64,000 bases of DNA from Deltaproteobacteria bacterium (GTDB taxonomy: Bacteria > Myxococcota_A > Polyangia > Polyangiales > Polyangiaceae), in NCBI GenBank assembly GCA_016218915.1, contig JACRCQ010000072.1:186001-250000 (forward strand), written 5' to 3'. Below are positions 26,839-35,809 of the stretch, piece by piece. The translations under genes and the position numbers were made by a program. The notes under the pieces were generated by a model. It had not been told where the DNA came from. It searched no databases and saw nothing but the letters and a program-made list of their open reading frames with translations. Within the stretch, counting starts at the first letter, position 1. Each line of letters opens with the position of its first letter.

Positions 26839-28284
26839 ATGCTCGTAAGAGTGAGCACGCAGCCCAAGGATGCCGGTCCGACGATCGTGGGGCGCTACCG
26901 CATCCACGCTGCGATCGCGCATGGCGGCATGGCAACCGTCCACCTCGGCAGGCTCCTGGGGCCAGCGGGTTTCGCACGCACCGTGGCCATCAAGCGGCTT
27001 CATGCTCAGTACGCAAGGGACCCGGAGTTCGGCGCCATGTTCCTGGACGAGGCTCGGCTGGCGTCGCGCATCCGGCACCCGCATGTCGTTTCGATCGTGG
27101 ATGTCATCGCTGACCAAGGCGAGCTGCTGCTGGTGATGGACTACATCGAAGGCGAGCCTCTCTCACACCTGCTCGCAGCCGAGCACGCCCGCGGCACAAG
27201 GATGGATCCGAGGATCGCCGCCAAGATCGCTGCCGAGGTGCTCAGCGGGCTGCATGCCGCGCACGAGCTCAGGGGCGACGACGGAGCGCTTCTGCAGGTG
27301 GTTCATCGCGACGTCTCTCCGCAGAACATCCTTGTGGGCGTGGATGGCGTGGCGCATCTGATCGACTTCGGAGTGGCCAAGGCGGCAGGAAGATTGCAGA
27401 CCACGCGGCAAGGGGAACTCAAGGGGAAGCTCGCCTACATGGCTCCAGAGCAGATCCGGTCCGGGGAGGTCGATCGACGCACCGACGTCTATGCGACCTC
27501 GGCAGTGCTCTGGGAGATGCTGGTTGGACGGCGTCTATTCGCAGGCGCAGAGGCCAATCTCATGTTCGCGGTGCTCACCGTGCCGATCCAATCCCCGCGC
27601 GCCGCCGTGCCCGAGCTGCCCGAGGCGCTCGATGCGGTGGTGATGAAGGGCCTCAAGCGCAATCCCGATGAACGCTTCGCATCAGCGCAGCTGATGGCCG
27701 ACGCCCTCGAATCGAGCTCGCCCTTCGCAACCTCGCGGGAGGTGTCGCGTTGGATCCAAGAGCTGGGCTTTCTCGACACTGCGCGCCGCGCTCGCATGGT
27801 CGAGGTGCTGGAAAGCGGGACCATCGAGTGCGCGCCGCTGGCCGAAGCCTTCTCCACGCACTCGGACCCGGCGCTGCCTGCTCCGCCTGCGCCGTCCGTC
27901 CACTCCCCACTGTCCGATCCTGGGCAAGCGGACAGCGGCGTCGTCGTCCCGGCGCCAGCCCGCGCACGGTTCCCATGGCTCGTCGGCGTGATCGCCTTCA
28001 GCGCCGTCCTTCTCGCCGCAGGAGGAGTCGTCCTCGGCTTGCGCGGCACGGCCACTTCGCATCGAACCGACCGCATGGGCGCCGTGGAAGGGTCGACCGC
28101 CCTTCGCCCCGCGCCCTCCGCTGTCGGAGCCCCGTCCGAGCTCTCGACGCCCTCCGCGTCCGCGGTGCGGGCCGCACCATCCTCCGAGGCGCCCGAGGTG
28201 GCATCAGGTGCACCGGCTCCTTCCCCCAATCCGGCGCGCCTGGCCCCATCGCATTCTGGAAAGGTGCGTCATACTCGGGACTAG
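26839..28284 (+). CDS. Membrane-anchored Ser/Thr protein kinase
   Basis: A 481-residue Hanks-type kinase. The glycine loop is HGGMATVHLG, the ATP lysine is in TVAIKRLH, the catalytic loop is HRDVSPQNILV, the metal-binding motif is DFGVAK and the activation segment ends in MAPEQI. The kinase domain (about 20-290) is followed by a Pro-rich linker, one membrane helix (FPWLVGVIAFSAVLLAAGGVV) and a Ser/Ala/Pro-rich outer tail without a known sensor domain. It is likely to phosphorylate FHA-bound targets such as the divergent activator; this is inference from position. Start uncertain: TTG 26815 and GTG 26851 are alternatives, none with a strong Shine-Dalgarno. A TPR protein follows after 44 bp. 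Confidence 0.92.
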   Translation: MLVRVSTQPKDAGPTIVGRYRIHAAIAHGGMATVHLGRLLGPAGFARTVAIKRLHAQYARDPEFGAMFLDEARLASRIRHPHVVSIVDVIADQGELLLVMDYIEGEPLSHLLAAEHARGTRMDPRIAAKIAAEVLSGLHAAHELRGDDGALLQVVHRDVSPQNILVGVDGVAHLIDFGVAKAAGRLQTTRQGELKGKLAYMAPEQIRSGEVDRRTDVYATSAVLWEMLVGRRLFAGAEANLMFAVLTVPIQSPRAAVPELPEALDAVVMKGLKRNPDERFASAQLMADALESSSPFATSREVSRWIQELGFLDTARRARMVEVLESGTIECAPLAEAFSTHSDPALPAPPAPSVHSPLSDPGQADSGVVVPAPARARFPWLVGVIAFSAVLLAAGGVVLGLRGTATSHRTDRMGAVEGSTALRPAPSAVGAPSELSTPSASAVRAAPSSEAPEVASGAPAPSPNPARLAPSHSGKVRHTRD

Positions 28285-28328
28285 ACCCGCGCGTTGCTTG
28301 CTCCAGCGCCCTCGGGTAACGTCGCGCA

Positions 28329-29327
28329 ATGATGCTTCGCTGCCTGGGACCGAGCATCGCATTCGCGCTGCCCGCGTTGCTGTGGAGCGGGCCGGCGCTC
28401 GCCCAGGACACGGTCGTTGCCGAAGCTCTCTTCAACCAGGGCCTGGCACAGCTGGATTCGGGCGACTTTGCGAGCGCCTGCCCCAAGCTCCAGGAGAGCT
28501 ACAGGCTCGATCCCAAGCCCGGCGCCTTGTTCGCGCTCGCGGACTGCAACGCACGGTGGGGAAAGGTCGCCTCTGCGGTTGCGCACTACCAGGACTACCT
28601 CGGGATGGTCATGCGCTTGTCCGCACCCCAGCAGGCGCGCCATCGAGACCGCGTGGCCAAGGCGCGTGCTGAAATCGCTGCGATCAAGCCGTCCGTGCCT
28701 GAGCTGGAGCTCGTGCTCCCGAATGCAGCGCCGCCAGGCACCGTCGTCAAACGAGACGGTGTGGAGCTCGGTCCCGCAGCGCTTGGCACCTCGCTTCCCG
28801 TGGATCCCGGGCGACACGAGATCACCACGCAGGCGCCTGGCGGGAAGGTCGTGTCCACCTGGGTCGAGATCGCGCTTCGCGACAAGAAGACCCTTGTGCT
28901 CGTGGTTGCACCGCCTCCTGCCCCTCCCGCAGCACCCGCCCGGTCTGCGTCACCCCCTGCGTATTCCCAACCTGGTTCCTCGGGCGCGTGGACCACGGCC
29001 GCATGGATTGCCGGTGGCGTCGGCGCCCTGGGGGTGCTCGCAGGCTCGGTGACCGGGCTGTTGGTGTTCGGCAAGAAGGACACGATCGACGCGAACTGCA
29101 CGGGACTGGCGTGCAATGCCCGTGGGAAGTCGGCCGCGGACAGCGCCCAGGATCTCGCGTTGGTCAGCACGGTGGGGATGAGCATCGGAGCCCTCGGCGC
29201 TGGAACCGCGCTGTGCCTCGTGCTGCTGCGTCCGCGCGCTTCCCGCCCTGCGGAGGCCCTGGGTTGGCAGCCGCAGGCGGTCTGGGGGAGCCATGGCGCG
29301 TGGATCGGCGCAAGCCGCAGCTGGTAG
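28329..29327 (+). CDS. Exported TPR protein with C-terminal paired membrane helices
   Basis: A 332-residue protein with a signal peptide (IAFALPALLWSGPALAQ). Residues 30-110 look like TPR helices (AEALFNQGLAQLDSGDFASACPKL). A beta-rich PEGA-like segment follows (GTVVKRDGVELGPAALGTSLPVDPGRHEI), then a Pro/Ala linker, then two membrane helices around a short loop with a cysteine pair (ANCTGLAC). The same layout recurs in the protein at 49165-50130. Proteins of this kind often sit beside Ser/Thr kinases in myxobacteria, which fits the upstream kinase 44 bp away. Function unknown. Confidence 0.7.
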   Translation: MMLRCLGPSIAFALPALLWSGPALAQDTVVAEALFNQGLAQLDSGDFASACPKLQESYRLDPKPGALFALADCNARWGKVASAVAHYQDYLGMVMRLSAPQQARHRDRVAKARAEIAAIKPSVPELELVLPNAAPPGTVVKRDGVELGPAALGTSLPVDPGRHEITTQAPGGKVVSTWVEIALRDKKTLVLVVAPPPAPPAAPARSASPPAYSQPGSSGAWTTAAWIAGGVGALGVLAGSVTGLLVFGKKDTIDANCTGLACNARGKSAADSAQDLALVSTVGMSIGALGAGTALCLVLLRPRASRPAEALGWQPQAVWGSHGAWIGASRSW

Positions 29328-29460
29328 AGCCGCCCGAGCCCGCTGAGAACCTTTCGGATTGGGCCCGAGTCTTGCTGAGAGCATGGCAACGGCTCGTCCG
29401 GCAAGGCACGAGCCGCGGCTGCAGGATGACCCGGAATCGGGACACGACCAGGGATCTGCC

Positions 29461-30705
29461 ATGATTGCCAGAACGCGTGCTGTGGGTTCCTTGCTTCTGT
29501 GCGCGCAGCTCCTCGCAGGCTGCGGCTCGGATCCATTGGCTGAGCCAGGCCGATTCCAGCCATCGGATGCTGCATCGGACGCAGCGCCCACGGGCGATGG
29601 CGCACCGGATTCGACAACCCCGGCAGATGCGGGCCATGCCGACACCGGGAGCGCGGCGGATGGCGCAGATGCCGGGGCGCCGGACTCCGCTCAGGCCGAC
29701 AGCGGCCCGCACCCGGAAGCAGGGCAGGACGCGGCCACGGAGCTACCTGCCATGACGATGCCTGCGTTCGTCGTGGGGTTCAACGAGGCCTGGTTCGGCA
29801 TGCATTTCGGCACCGGTCTGACGACCGACTTCGACCTCGCCTACGCAACTCAGGTCTTGGATGGAATCGTCGAGGGCAAGGGGAAGGTCGTGCGGCTGTT
29901 CCTGTTCGAGCTTCTGCAGGGGATCACCCTCGGGTCCGCGTCGCCACAGACCCAAGGCGTGTCACCGGCGATGCTCGATAATCTGAGCAAGGTGATCGAT
30001 GCAGCGAGAGCGCGCGGGCTATGGGTGTATCTGACGGCCCTGGAGGGGAATTCGATGTCCAAGGTGCCGACGACCAAGACCTACTACGAGAATCTCCTGA
30101 ACAACAAGCTGGGGGAGGGAGACGCTTTCCAGCAGAACGTGTATGGGCCCCTGCTTGCCATGCTCGACGGGCACCAGGAGAACATCTTCGGTCTGGATCT
30201 GGTGAACGAGATCGATGCGCCCAAGAAGGACGGGCTCTGGGGGAGCTCCCTCGACTCTTCCGGGGTTCGCGCGTACATCCAACGAACGCGCGACTTCATC
30301 AAGGCCAAGAGCCCGTGGCTTCGTGTCACAGCGACCATGGGGATGGGCGGCACAGCACAATACGACATTGCGAGTGGGATGCTGTCCGGGCTGGGGCTCG
30401 ACTTCTACGACCTGCACATCTACTCGGACTCCGGAAGCTTCGGCGGAGCGACGGCATTGTGCAACAAGGCGGCGGCGGACGGAGTCCCGATCTACCTCGG
30501 TGAATTCGGGCAGAAGACCCAGACGAACGACGACACACTCCAGTACAACGCGACGTCGTCCTTTCTCTGGAACGCGAAGAGCCTCTGCTTCAAGGGGGCA
30601 TTCGCATGGAGATTCGATGCCGCGGAGGCGTACTGGGCCTATGCGCTCGCCGACGGCGGGGCGCGGCCTGCCATGCAGGTGATGCAGGCCTACGGCGCGC
30701 AGTGA
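29461..30705 (+). CDS. GH5-like glycoside hydrolase lipoprotein
   Basis: A 414-residue protein. MIARTRAVGSLLLCAQLLAGC is a lipoprotein signal with GGGAT upstream; the frame opens at 29359. An Asp/Ala-rich linker of about 70 residues follows. The catalytic domain matches clan GH-A, GH5-type: VVGFNEAWFG at its start, DLVNEID (acid/base Glu, about 250) and YLGEFGQ (nucleophile Glu, about 348), ending in GAFAWRFDAAE. Mannanases and cellulases of family 5 look like this; the substrate cannot be read from sequence. It should act at the cell surface on polysaccharide. Confidence 0.8.
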   Translation: MIARTRAVGSLLLCAQLLAGCGSDPLAEPGRFQPSDAASDAAPTGDGAPDSTTPADAGHADTGSAADGADAGAPDSAQADSGPHPEAGQDAATELPAMTMPAFVVGFNEAWFGMHFGTGLTTDFDLAYATQVLDGIVEGKGKVVRLFLFELLQGITLGSASPQTQGVSPAMLDNLSKVIDAARARGLWVYLTALEGNSMSKVPTTKTYYENLLNNKLGEGDAFQQNVYGPLLAMLDGHQENIFGLDLVNEIDAPKKDGLWGSSLDSSGVRAYIQRTRDFIKAKSPWLRVTATMGMGGTAQYDIASGMLSGLGLDFYDLHIYSDSGSFGGATALCNKAAADGVPIYLGEFGQKTQTNDDTLQYNATSSFLWNAKSLCFKGAFAWRFDAAEAYWAYALADGGARPAMQVMQAYGAQ

Positions 30706-30959
30706 TGAATCGACGCGAGCGGCTTCAGGCTCCGGTTTCGCCGTTTCGTTGACGCCTACAGGCTTCAGGCTACAGGCTGCAGGCTATCGGGTTGGCACGC
30801 GATCCTCGAAAACTGAAGGTCTATGGGATGGCCGACGCTCTCGTGCTCGAGGTGTACCGCCGAACGCGAGGGTTTCCTGTCGAGGAGCGGTACGGTCAGA
30901 GCTGTTGGCGCTGCCCACCAGTGCTGGCGATCAGCCCGAGTGCACGATAAGGTGCATCG
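30706..30959. other. Intergenic region with heptamer repeats
   Basis: This 254-bp stretch has no supported gene. A long open frame runs through it into the downstream serine hydrolase, but its translation is repeat-derived and Arg-rich. It contains four tandem 7-bp units (CAGGCTT/CAGGCTA/CAGGCTG/CAGGCTA) at 30759-30786. The AAGGTG ribosome-binding site of the next gene is at about 30949. Confidence 0.5.
30759..30786. repeat. Heptamer tandem repeat (CAGGCTN x4)
   Basis: Four head-to-tail 7-bp units of CAGGCTN, with a related GGCTTCAGGCTCC just upstream at 30721-30733. Another CAGGCTGCAGG is seen at about 62163, so the motif is dispersed. Confidence 0.8.
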
Positions 30960-32243
30960 GTGGCTACAAGGATTCCCCATCTGCAGCCGATCTACCTCGG
31001 GCTATGCTTCGCAGCGCTCGCACACGGCTGCGGCGCGCGCACGCCGCTCAACATCGACGACGGACAGGCGGAGGCCAGGGGCGATTCGGGCGCCGACTCC
31101 GGCGGCGATGCCGACGCGACCAGCCCAGGCTGTGGGCACGGCGGGACTGGGAAGGTCCTGGCATCGCTGACCCTGGATCCACCGTCAGCCACAAGCGAGC
31201 CAGAGGGTGCGGTCCATCTCGCGTGGACAGGCTCCCAACTTCTGGCTGCATGGACCCGGTGGACCAACGGAAACTACAAGCACGTCCTTGCAGCGGTGCA
31301 GGTCAACCCGAGCACGCTCGCGGTGTCGTCGTCGTCCACGGTCGACCCCGGGAGCACGACCAATCCCTTCAATTCCAGTATCGCCTGGGACGGCGCCCGG
31401 CTGGGTCGATTCTGGGCGCAAGACGATGGAAGCATCGTGATGCAGCGGTTCGGCTCGGACGCAGCATCTGTGGACGCGGTGCATACGGTGGTTCCGCCGA
31501 CCGGCGCGCAGACGATCCCTACCGGAGTCATCGTGTTCGGGGGCAGCTACATCTTCTCCTGGGCGGTGCAGCAGACGGACGGGTGGATCACGTACGGCGC
31601 GCGCATGGGATTGGACGGCACGATGGCCGCGCCGCCGACCTTGTTCTACGCCGGGTCTGGCTACGATCTCGGCGCAGTGCTGGCCTCCAACGGGAGCGAG
31701 GTCTTTGCTGCATGGTCGACCCACCCGAAGACCGACCCCATGTCTCCCATAACCACGACGTTGGCTGCAATCGACCCTGCAACCGCAGCCGTGGACGCGA
31801 CCGAAGACATCGACACAGGCGTGGATCACAACCTGACCGACTTCGCCGTGGAGACGGATCGATTCGACGTGTGCATCTGGAATACGGATGCAGAGAACGT
31901 GACCGTGCTCGCGAGGCCGTTCGGTGCCGCGACCTTCAAGCCGCGAGCCGTGATTCCGGTTACCTCTTCTCCCTTGATCGCCGCGGACCGCTGCGGGCTC
32001 GTCGCGCTCCTGCCCACTGGCAAATGGAAGCCGGACAACGGGCTAGCGACGACGCTGTCGTTGCAGCGGATCGGCGAGCAGGGTGTCATCGGCGATGCTG
32101 TCAAGCTTCCGGTGACCGGTCAGGCGATCGAGTCCTGGTCGCTGGCCGCGATCGACGGAGGCTTCGCGGTTGCGTGGATCGAGTACCAGGATGCTGCCTC
32201 GCCATCGCGTGTGTTGCGGCTCGCGTACGTGACAGTTCCGTGA
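30960..32243 (+). CDS. Lipoprotein, possibly beta-propeller
   Basis: A 427-residue protein with a lipoprotein-like start (IYLGLCFAALAHGCGAR, lipobox AHGC) and an Asp/Glu/Gly-rich linker. The rest consists of repeated beta-rich segments (VHLAWTGSQLLAAWTRW, then SSIAWDGARLGRFWAQ, then SNGSEVFAAWST and GGFAVAWIEYQD) with a regular [AV]W pattern that suggests a beta-propeller. No enzyme motif seen. It starts at GTG with AAGGTG upstream. Its stop overlaps the next gene's GTG start by four bases (GTGA), so the pair is probably co-transcribed. Confidence 0.65.
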   Translation: MATRIPHLQPIYLGLCFAALAHGCGARTPLNIDDGQAEARGDSGADSGGDADATSPGCGHGGTGKVLASLTLDPPSATSEPEGAVHLAWTGSQLLAAWTRWTNGNYKHVLAAVQVNPSTLAVSSSSTVDPGSTTNPFNSSIAWDGARLGRFWAQDDGSIVMQRFGSDAASVDAVHTVVPPTGAQTIPTGVIVFGGSYIFSWAVQQTDGWITYGARMGLDGTMAAPPTLFYAGSGYDLGAVLASNGSEVFAAWSTHPKTDPMSPITTTLAAIDPATAAVDATEDIDTGVDHNLTDFAVETDRFDVCIWNTDAENVTVLARPFGAATFKPRAVIPVTSSPLIAADRCGLVALLPTGKWKPDNGLATTLSLQRIGEQGVIGDAVKLPVTGQAIESWSLAAIDGGFAVAWIEYQDAASPSRVLRLAYVTVP

Positions 32244-33379
32244 CCGGGCGAAGCGGCATGGACCTTCTCGTGCGCGACAAGCTTGCCCGGTCTGCGATCC
32301 CAGGACTGTCCGTGGCTGTGGTCGGGGGCAATGGCAGGGTCGTGGAGCGCGCTTTTGGCTGGGCCGACCTTGAGCAGCACATTCCCATGACGCCTGCGAC
32401 CCTCCAGTGCTGCGCCTCCGTTTCCAAGGTGATCACCACGGTGGCCGTGCTCAGGGCCTGGGAGATGGGTGCTGCTTGTCTCGACACTCCGATCGACGTG
32501 TACCTGGACCGGGTGATCCGCCATCCGATGCATCCCGAAGCTCCGATCACCCTTCGCATGCTCCTGTCGCACGCGGCCGGTCTGGCCGACAACATGTCCG
32601 TGCTTCGCTCGCTCTACGTCGATGGGGATTCGAGCCTGGCGCTCGGAGAGTTCATGGACGGCTACTTGCGCCCAGGTGGAGCCTGGTACGATCCGGACGC
32701 CAACTTTGCGTCTGCTGCACCGGGGCAGGTCTTCCGCTACTGCAGCGTCGGACTTGCCCTGGCGGCCCATGTCGTCGAGAAGGCGTGCGCCACGCCGTTC
32801 GACGCGTTGTGCCGCAAGGAGATTTTCGAGCCCCTGTCCATGACCTCCACGGCCTGGCATCTGCGCGACCTCGATCCGGACAGGCTCGCTACCCCGTACC
32901 GCGCACGTAGGTCAGGCTCTGTGCACCCGATTGCCCAGTACGGATATCCAGACTACCCGGACGGCCAGCTCCGGTCCACGGCCGGAGATCTCGCCCGGTT
33001 CGTGGCGATGTGCATGGAAGGCGGCGCGTTCGACGGAGTGCGCATCCTGAGACGCGAGACCATCGAATGCATGCTGCAGCCTCCGTTCCCTTTGCTGTGC
33101 GCGGATCAGGGGCTCGGCTGGCAGCGCTGGAGCCGATCCGGTGCGACTGTGTGGGGACACGATGGAATCGACTGGGGCGCGAGCGCACGGGCATGTTTCG
33201 AGCCGCAAGCGCGCGTGGCTTTCGTGGCTCTTGCCAATGCAGCGTGGCCTGTCGACGACACGGGTCGCCCAGGTTCGCTTGACGAGCTGCAAGCCATGAT
33301 CCAGGCAGAGTTCCTTGGATTCGAACGACCTGACGCGGATGCAGAGTCTCAGGCTCGCCAGGGAGGCGGACCCTTGTAG
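32240..33379 (+). CDS. Serine hydrolase, beta-lactamase/DD-peptidase family
   Basis: A 379-residue protein of the class C beta-lactamase-like (PF00144-type) superfamily. The SxxK motif is SVSK (about residue 60), the YxN equivalent is YCS in FRYCSVG, and HDG in WGHDGIDWG occupies the KTG position. Such proteins include esterases, D-aminopeptidases and penicillin-binding-like enzymes, so the substrate is open. No signal peptide is visible. GTG 32240 overlaps the upstream stop; ATG 32258 is the alternative. The much longer open frame from 30749 is not coding. Its 3' end overlaps the convergent zinc-ribbon gene by 31 bp. Confidence 0.82.
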   Translation: MTGRSGMDLLVRDKLARSAIPGLSVAVVGGNGRVVERAFGWADLEQHIPMTPATLQCCASVSKVITTVAVLRAWEMGAACLDTPIDVYLDRVIRHPMHPEAPITLRMLLSHAAGLADNMSVLRSLYVDGDSSLALGEFMDGYLRPGGAWYDPDANFASAAPGQVFRYCSVGLALAAHVVEKACATPFDALCRKEIFEPLSMTSTAWHLRDLDPDRLATPYRARRSGSVHPIAQYGYPDYPDGQLRSTAGDLARFVAMCMEGGAFDGVRILRRETIECMLQPPFPLLCADQGLGWQRWSRSGATVWGHDGIDWGASARACFEPQARVAFVALANAAWPVDDTGRPGSLDELQAMIQAEFLGFERPDADAESQARQGGGPL

Positions 33380-33708
33380 ACAGGCTGGGTGTGCCAGTCC
33401 TCCGGGACATCGACGTCCACCACGTCCATGACGAGGGGCGCGTCTTTGGCGTCTTGTCCGCCATCAGCGTCGGGCTTGACGTCCGCGGACGCATCCTCGG
33501 TGCTCAGGACCCCGCCTCCTTCGTCCACCTTGCCTCCGCACGAGGCCACGGCGACGGCAGCAGCCAGGCCTGCGGCGCGGATCACGATCGAGCGGGGACC
33601 TCTGCCAGACGGCAGCGCTCCGGCGTTCGCGGCGCCGCAGAACGGGCAGCGAAGCTCTGTGCTCCAAAGGTGGCGGGCGCATGTCGCGCAAGCGATGAGC
33701 TGTGCCAT
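33349..33708 (-). CDS. Small zinc-ribbon protein with membrane or lipid anchor
   Basis: A 119-residue protein. The N-terminus has CATC and CPFC (C7, C10, C21, C24), a zinc-ribbon pattern. A hydrophobic segment (about 41-58) ends in VAVASCGG, which could be a membrane helix or, less usually, an internal lipobox. A short Asp-rich tail ends in PVYKGPPPW. AAGGGA lies upstream of ATG 33708. It is 18 bp downstream of the 471-residue lipoprotein gene, so probably co-transcribed. Function unknown. Its 3' end overlaps the convergent hydrolase gene by 31 bp. Confidence 0.65.
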   Translation of the reverse strand: MAQLIACATCARHLWSTELRCPFCGAANAGALPSGRGPRSIVIRAAGLAAAVAVASCGGKVDEGGGVLSTEDASADVKPDADGGQDAKDAPLVMDVVDVDVPEDWHTQPVYKGPPPWRA

Positions 33709-33726
33709 GGCCGCTTTCCCTTCGCC

Positions 33727-35142
33727 TCACTCCACGGGGCTGGTGTAGCTGTCCAGGTCTCCCCCCCCGATCTCGTAGAGCCAGTGCACCCCGCTGCTGC
33801 CAGCGGGATATCCGCAGTTGCCAGCCCAGAAGTGGTGCAACGCGCCAAACCCCATCCCTTCCACGTCCGCGCCGGTTCCGTCATTGTACTTGAACAGATT
33901 CTCCTGGACCCACCCGCCGCTGTCGTCGCGACGGTATTGCCCGAGGAAGTCCGACTGCATGTCAGACACGTACACGTATTGAACCTTCGTCTTGGGTGCG
34001 ACCACCACCTCGAGCCCGTCGAAGTGGTCCCCTGCCAGGCTCGGGAATGCGAACTCTGCCACCCAGGTCTGCTTCGCCCTGCAGAACGAGTAGACGCGCC
34101 GGGCATAGGCGTCACCTGCGTACCAGAGCTTGTCCTGGTCGCCGTAGCCCAGGATCTGCAGCGGATCCACGGCCCATGGCACGGTGGGCACTGCGATCAT
34201 GTTCGTTGCCTGGGTCGCAAAGAGATACTCCGTGATGCTGCCGTTCGGCGTTGGGCCGTTGGACATGATCCGGTCCGGCAACGCGAAGATCTCGGTGTCC
34301 CACGGAATGCCAATCGGCGCCTTGTCGGTCGCGGCCGTGTAGGTCTTCAGGTACGTCAGAGTGCGCTTTTCCATGGGCCCTTGCGCCAGCACATTGTCAG
34401 GGTGCTGGGCCGGCTCGAGCTTCCCGTCCCCGTCCGTGTCCTCCAGCGTGACCTTGTAGACGTCCAGGTTCTGCCCGTCCCGGTTCACGTAGATGTTGTC
34501 CCCCTCCGAATCCAGGCCACAGCCTCCCTTGAACTCGCTGTTGTCCGTGGTGAACACGGCGTACTGGAAGTAGGTCCCGGTCGGCGTCGTGGTGCCCGTG
34601 GGCGTGAGCGTCTCGCACGTCCCGGTCTTCGCGTTGCACGCCTCGCCCTTGGTGGGATCGCAGATCAAGGGTGTCGACAGCGGGATCCACGTGGCCGGCG
34701 GGCCGGGATCGCACCGCATGACCTCGTTGCACGCGCAGCCGAACGCGCCTGCCTTGCACACCACCAGGCACGCGAACGACTTCGGATCGCAGTAGAAACC
34801 CGAGGGGCAGCTTGACGTGTCCGTGGTGCTGCAGACCTCGCACTTGCCGGTCTCGGTGTCGCAGTACTTGCCGTTCGCATTGCCGACGCAGTCCTTGTCG
34901 CTCTTGCACAAGGTGAACAGGGGAGCGTCGGGTCCGTCTGGACCCGCCTCCACGGCAGCTTCCGCCTCAACCTGGGCATCCTTGGACGGGGTGACCTGGT
35001 GCGGCGGACCCGCGGTGCCCTCCTCGCCCTTTCCGCACGCGAGCGGGGCAGCGGCCACACAACCTGCCAAGCTGGCAAAAAGCAGGCCGATCCGCATCGA
35101 CGAGCGCGAGGATCCGGTGAAGCGTGCGAGGCGATGATCCAT
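33727..35142 (-). CDS. Cys-rich lipoprotein with C-terminal beta-rich domain
   Basis: A 471-residue protein. ATG 35142 has GGAGG upstream; the frame opens at 35199. The signal region (RIGLLFASLAGCVAAAPLACGKG) offers two possible lipoboxes, LAGC and PLAC; the second is followed by an acidic linker. About 70-160 is Cys-rich (CKSDKDCVGNANGKYC, then CPSGFYCD). The remaining 300 residues are beta-rich, with IYVNRDGQNLDVYKVT and a possible propeller blade pattern (LQILGYGDQDKLWYAGDA). Predicted surface or periplasmic; function unknown. Confidence 0.7.
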   Translation of the reverse strand: MDHRLARFTGSSRSSMRIGLLFASLAGCVAAAPLACGKGEEGTAGPPHQVTPSKDAQVEAEAAVEAGPDGPDAPLFTLCKSDKDCVGNANGKYCDTETGKCEVCSTTDTSSCPSGFYCDPKSFACLVVCKAGAFGCACNEVMRCDPGPPATWIPLSTPLICDPTKGEACNAKTGTCETLTPTGTTTPTGTYFQYAVFTTDNSEFKGGCGLDSEGDNIYVNRDGQNLDVYKVTLEDTDGDGKLEPAQHPDNVLAQGPMEKRTLTYLKTYTAATDKAPIGIPWDTEIFALPDRIMSNGPTPNGSITEYLFATQATNMIAVPTVPWAVDPLQILGYGDQDKLWYAGDAYARRVYSFCRAKQTWVAEFAFPSLAGDHFDGLEVVVAPKTKVQYVYVSDMQSDFLGQYRRDDSGGWVQENLFKYNDGTGADVEGMGFGALHHFWAGNCGYPAGSSGVHWLYEIGGGDLDSYTSPVE

Positions 35143-35299
35143 GGCAAATCCCTCCGGGGTTGGCCGGCAGGTTGACGCGAGCGGTGCAGCTGGGATCAAG
35201 AGTATGCTTCGGGCTCAGGCATGACAAGATGCACGCTCCGCGCCAGCCCGCAGGGCTGACCATCCGCTCGTGGTGTGCGATACTAGCCGCCTCACTGCC

Positions 35300-35809
35300 A
35301 TGGGATACCGAGACGCCGAAACAGCGCTCCGAGCTCGCGTGCAGCAGCTCGAGCAAGAAATCTCGCAGATGCCGGCGCTGCAAGAGCGCGCACGCCAGCT
35401 CGCCGAGGACAACCTCCGCCTCCGATCCGAGGTGATGAACCTGCGCGCAGAGCTCGCTGCCATGCGCCCACCTCCTGCAGATCCTCCCCTTGCTGACGCG
35501 GCCCACACGGTCCCCGGGCGGCTCCTGTTCGCCGTGTCGCACCCGTCCAGGCCCGCCAAGGTCCTCGGGTTCGATCAGGACATCATCAAGATCGGTCGCA
35601 ACGCCAACTGCCATCTGGTCCTGGATGACGAGAGCGTGAGCCGGATGCACGCGGTCGTTGAATCCCGCGACCAGGCCAAGTGGATCATCGACCTGGGCAG
35701 CAGCACGGGAACGCTCGTGAACGGCAAGAAGATCAACAAGGCGAAGCTCAGCGCAGGCGACAAGATACGCATCGGCGCCTTTGAGCTGGTGGTGGGAATC
35801 CGAGAATAG
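35300..35809 (+). CDS. Coiled-coil FHA-domain protein
   Basis: A 169-residue cytoplasmic protein. MGYRDAETALRARVQQLEQE begins a coiled coil of about 60 residues; a linker leads to an FHA domain (KIGRNANCHLVL, SVSRMHAVV, DLGSSTGTLVNGKKI), which binds phosphothreonine peptides. The start ATG 35300 is chosen because the coiled coil begins there; the frame opens at 35270. It has no output domain, so it is likely an adaptor in Ser/Thr kinase signalling. The kinase at 26839 is a possible upstream partner. Confidence 0.85.
   Translation: MGYRDAETALRARVQQLEQEISQMPALQERARQLAEDNLRLRSEVMNLRAELAAMRPPPADPPLADAAHTVPGRLLFAVSHPSRPAKVLGFDQDIIKIGRNANCHLVLDDESVSRMHAVVESRDQAKWIIDLGSSTGTLVNGKKINKAKLSAGDKIRIGAFELVVGIRE

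Noticed and set aside
30749..32239. Long open frame upstream of the serine hydrolase
   Set aside because: Arg-rich, overlaps the lipoprotein gene in another frame and contains repeat translation; the hydrolase starts at 32240 or 32258.
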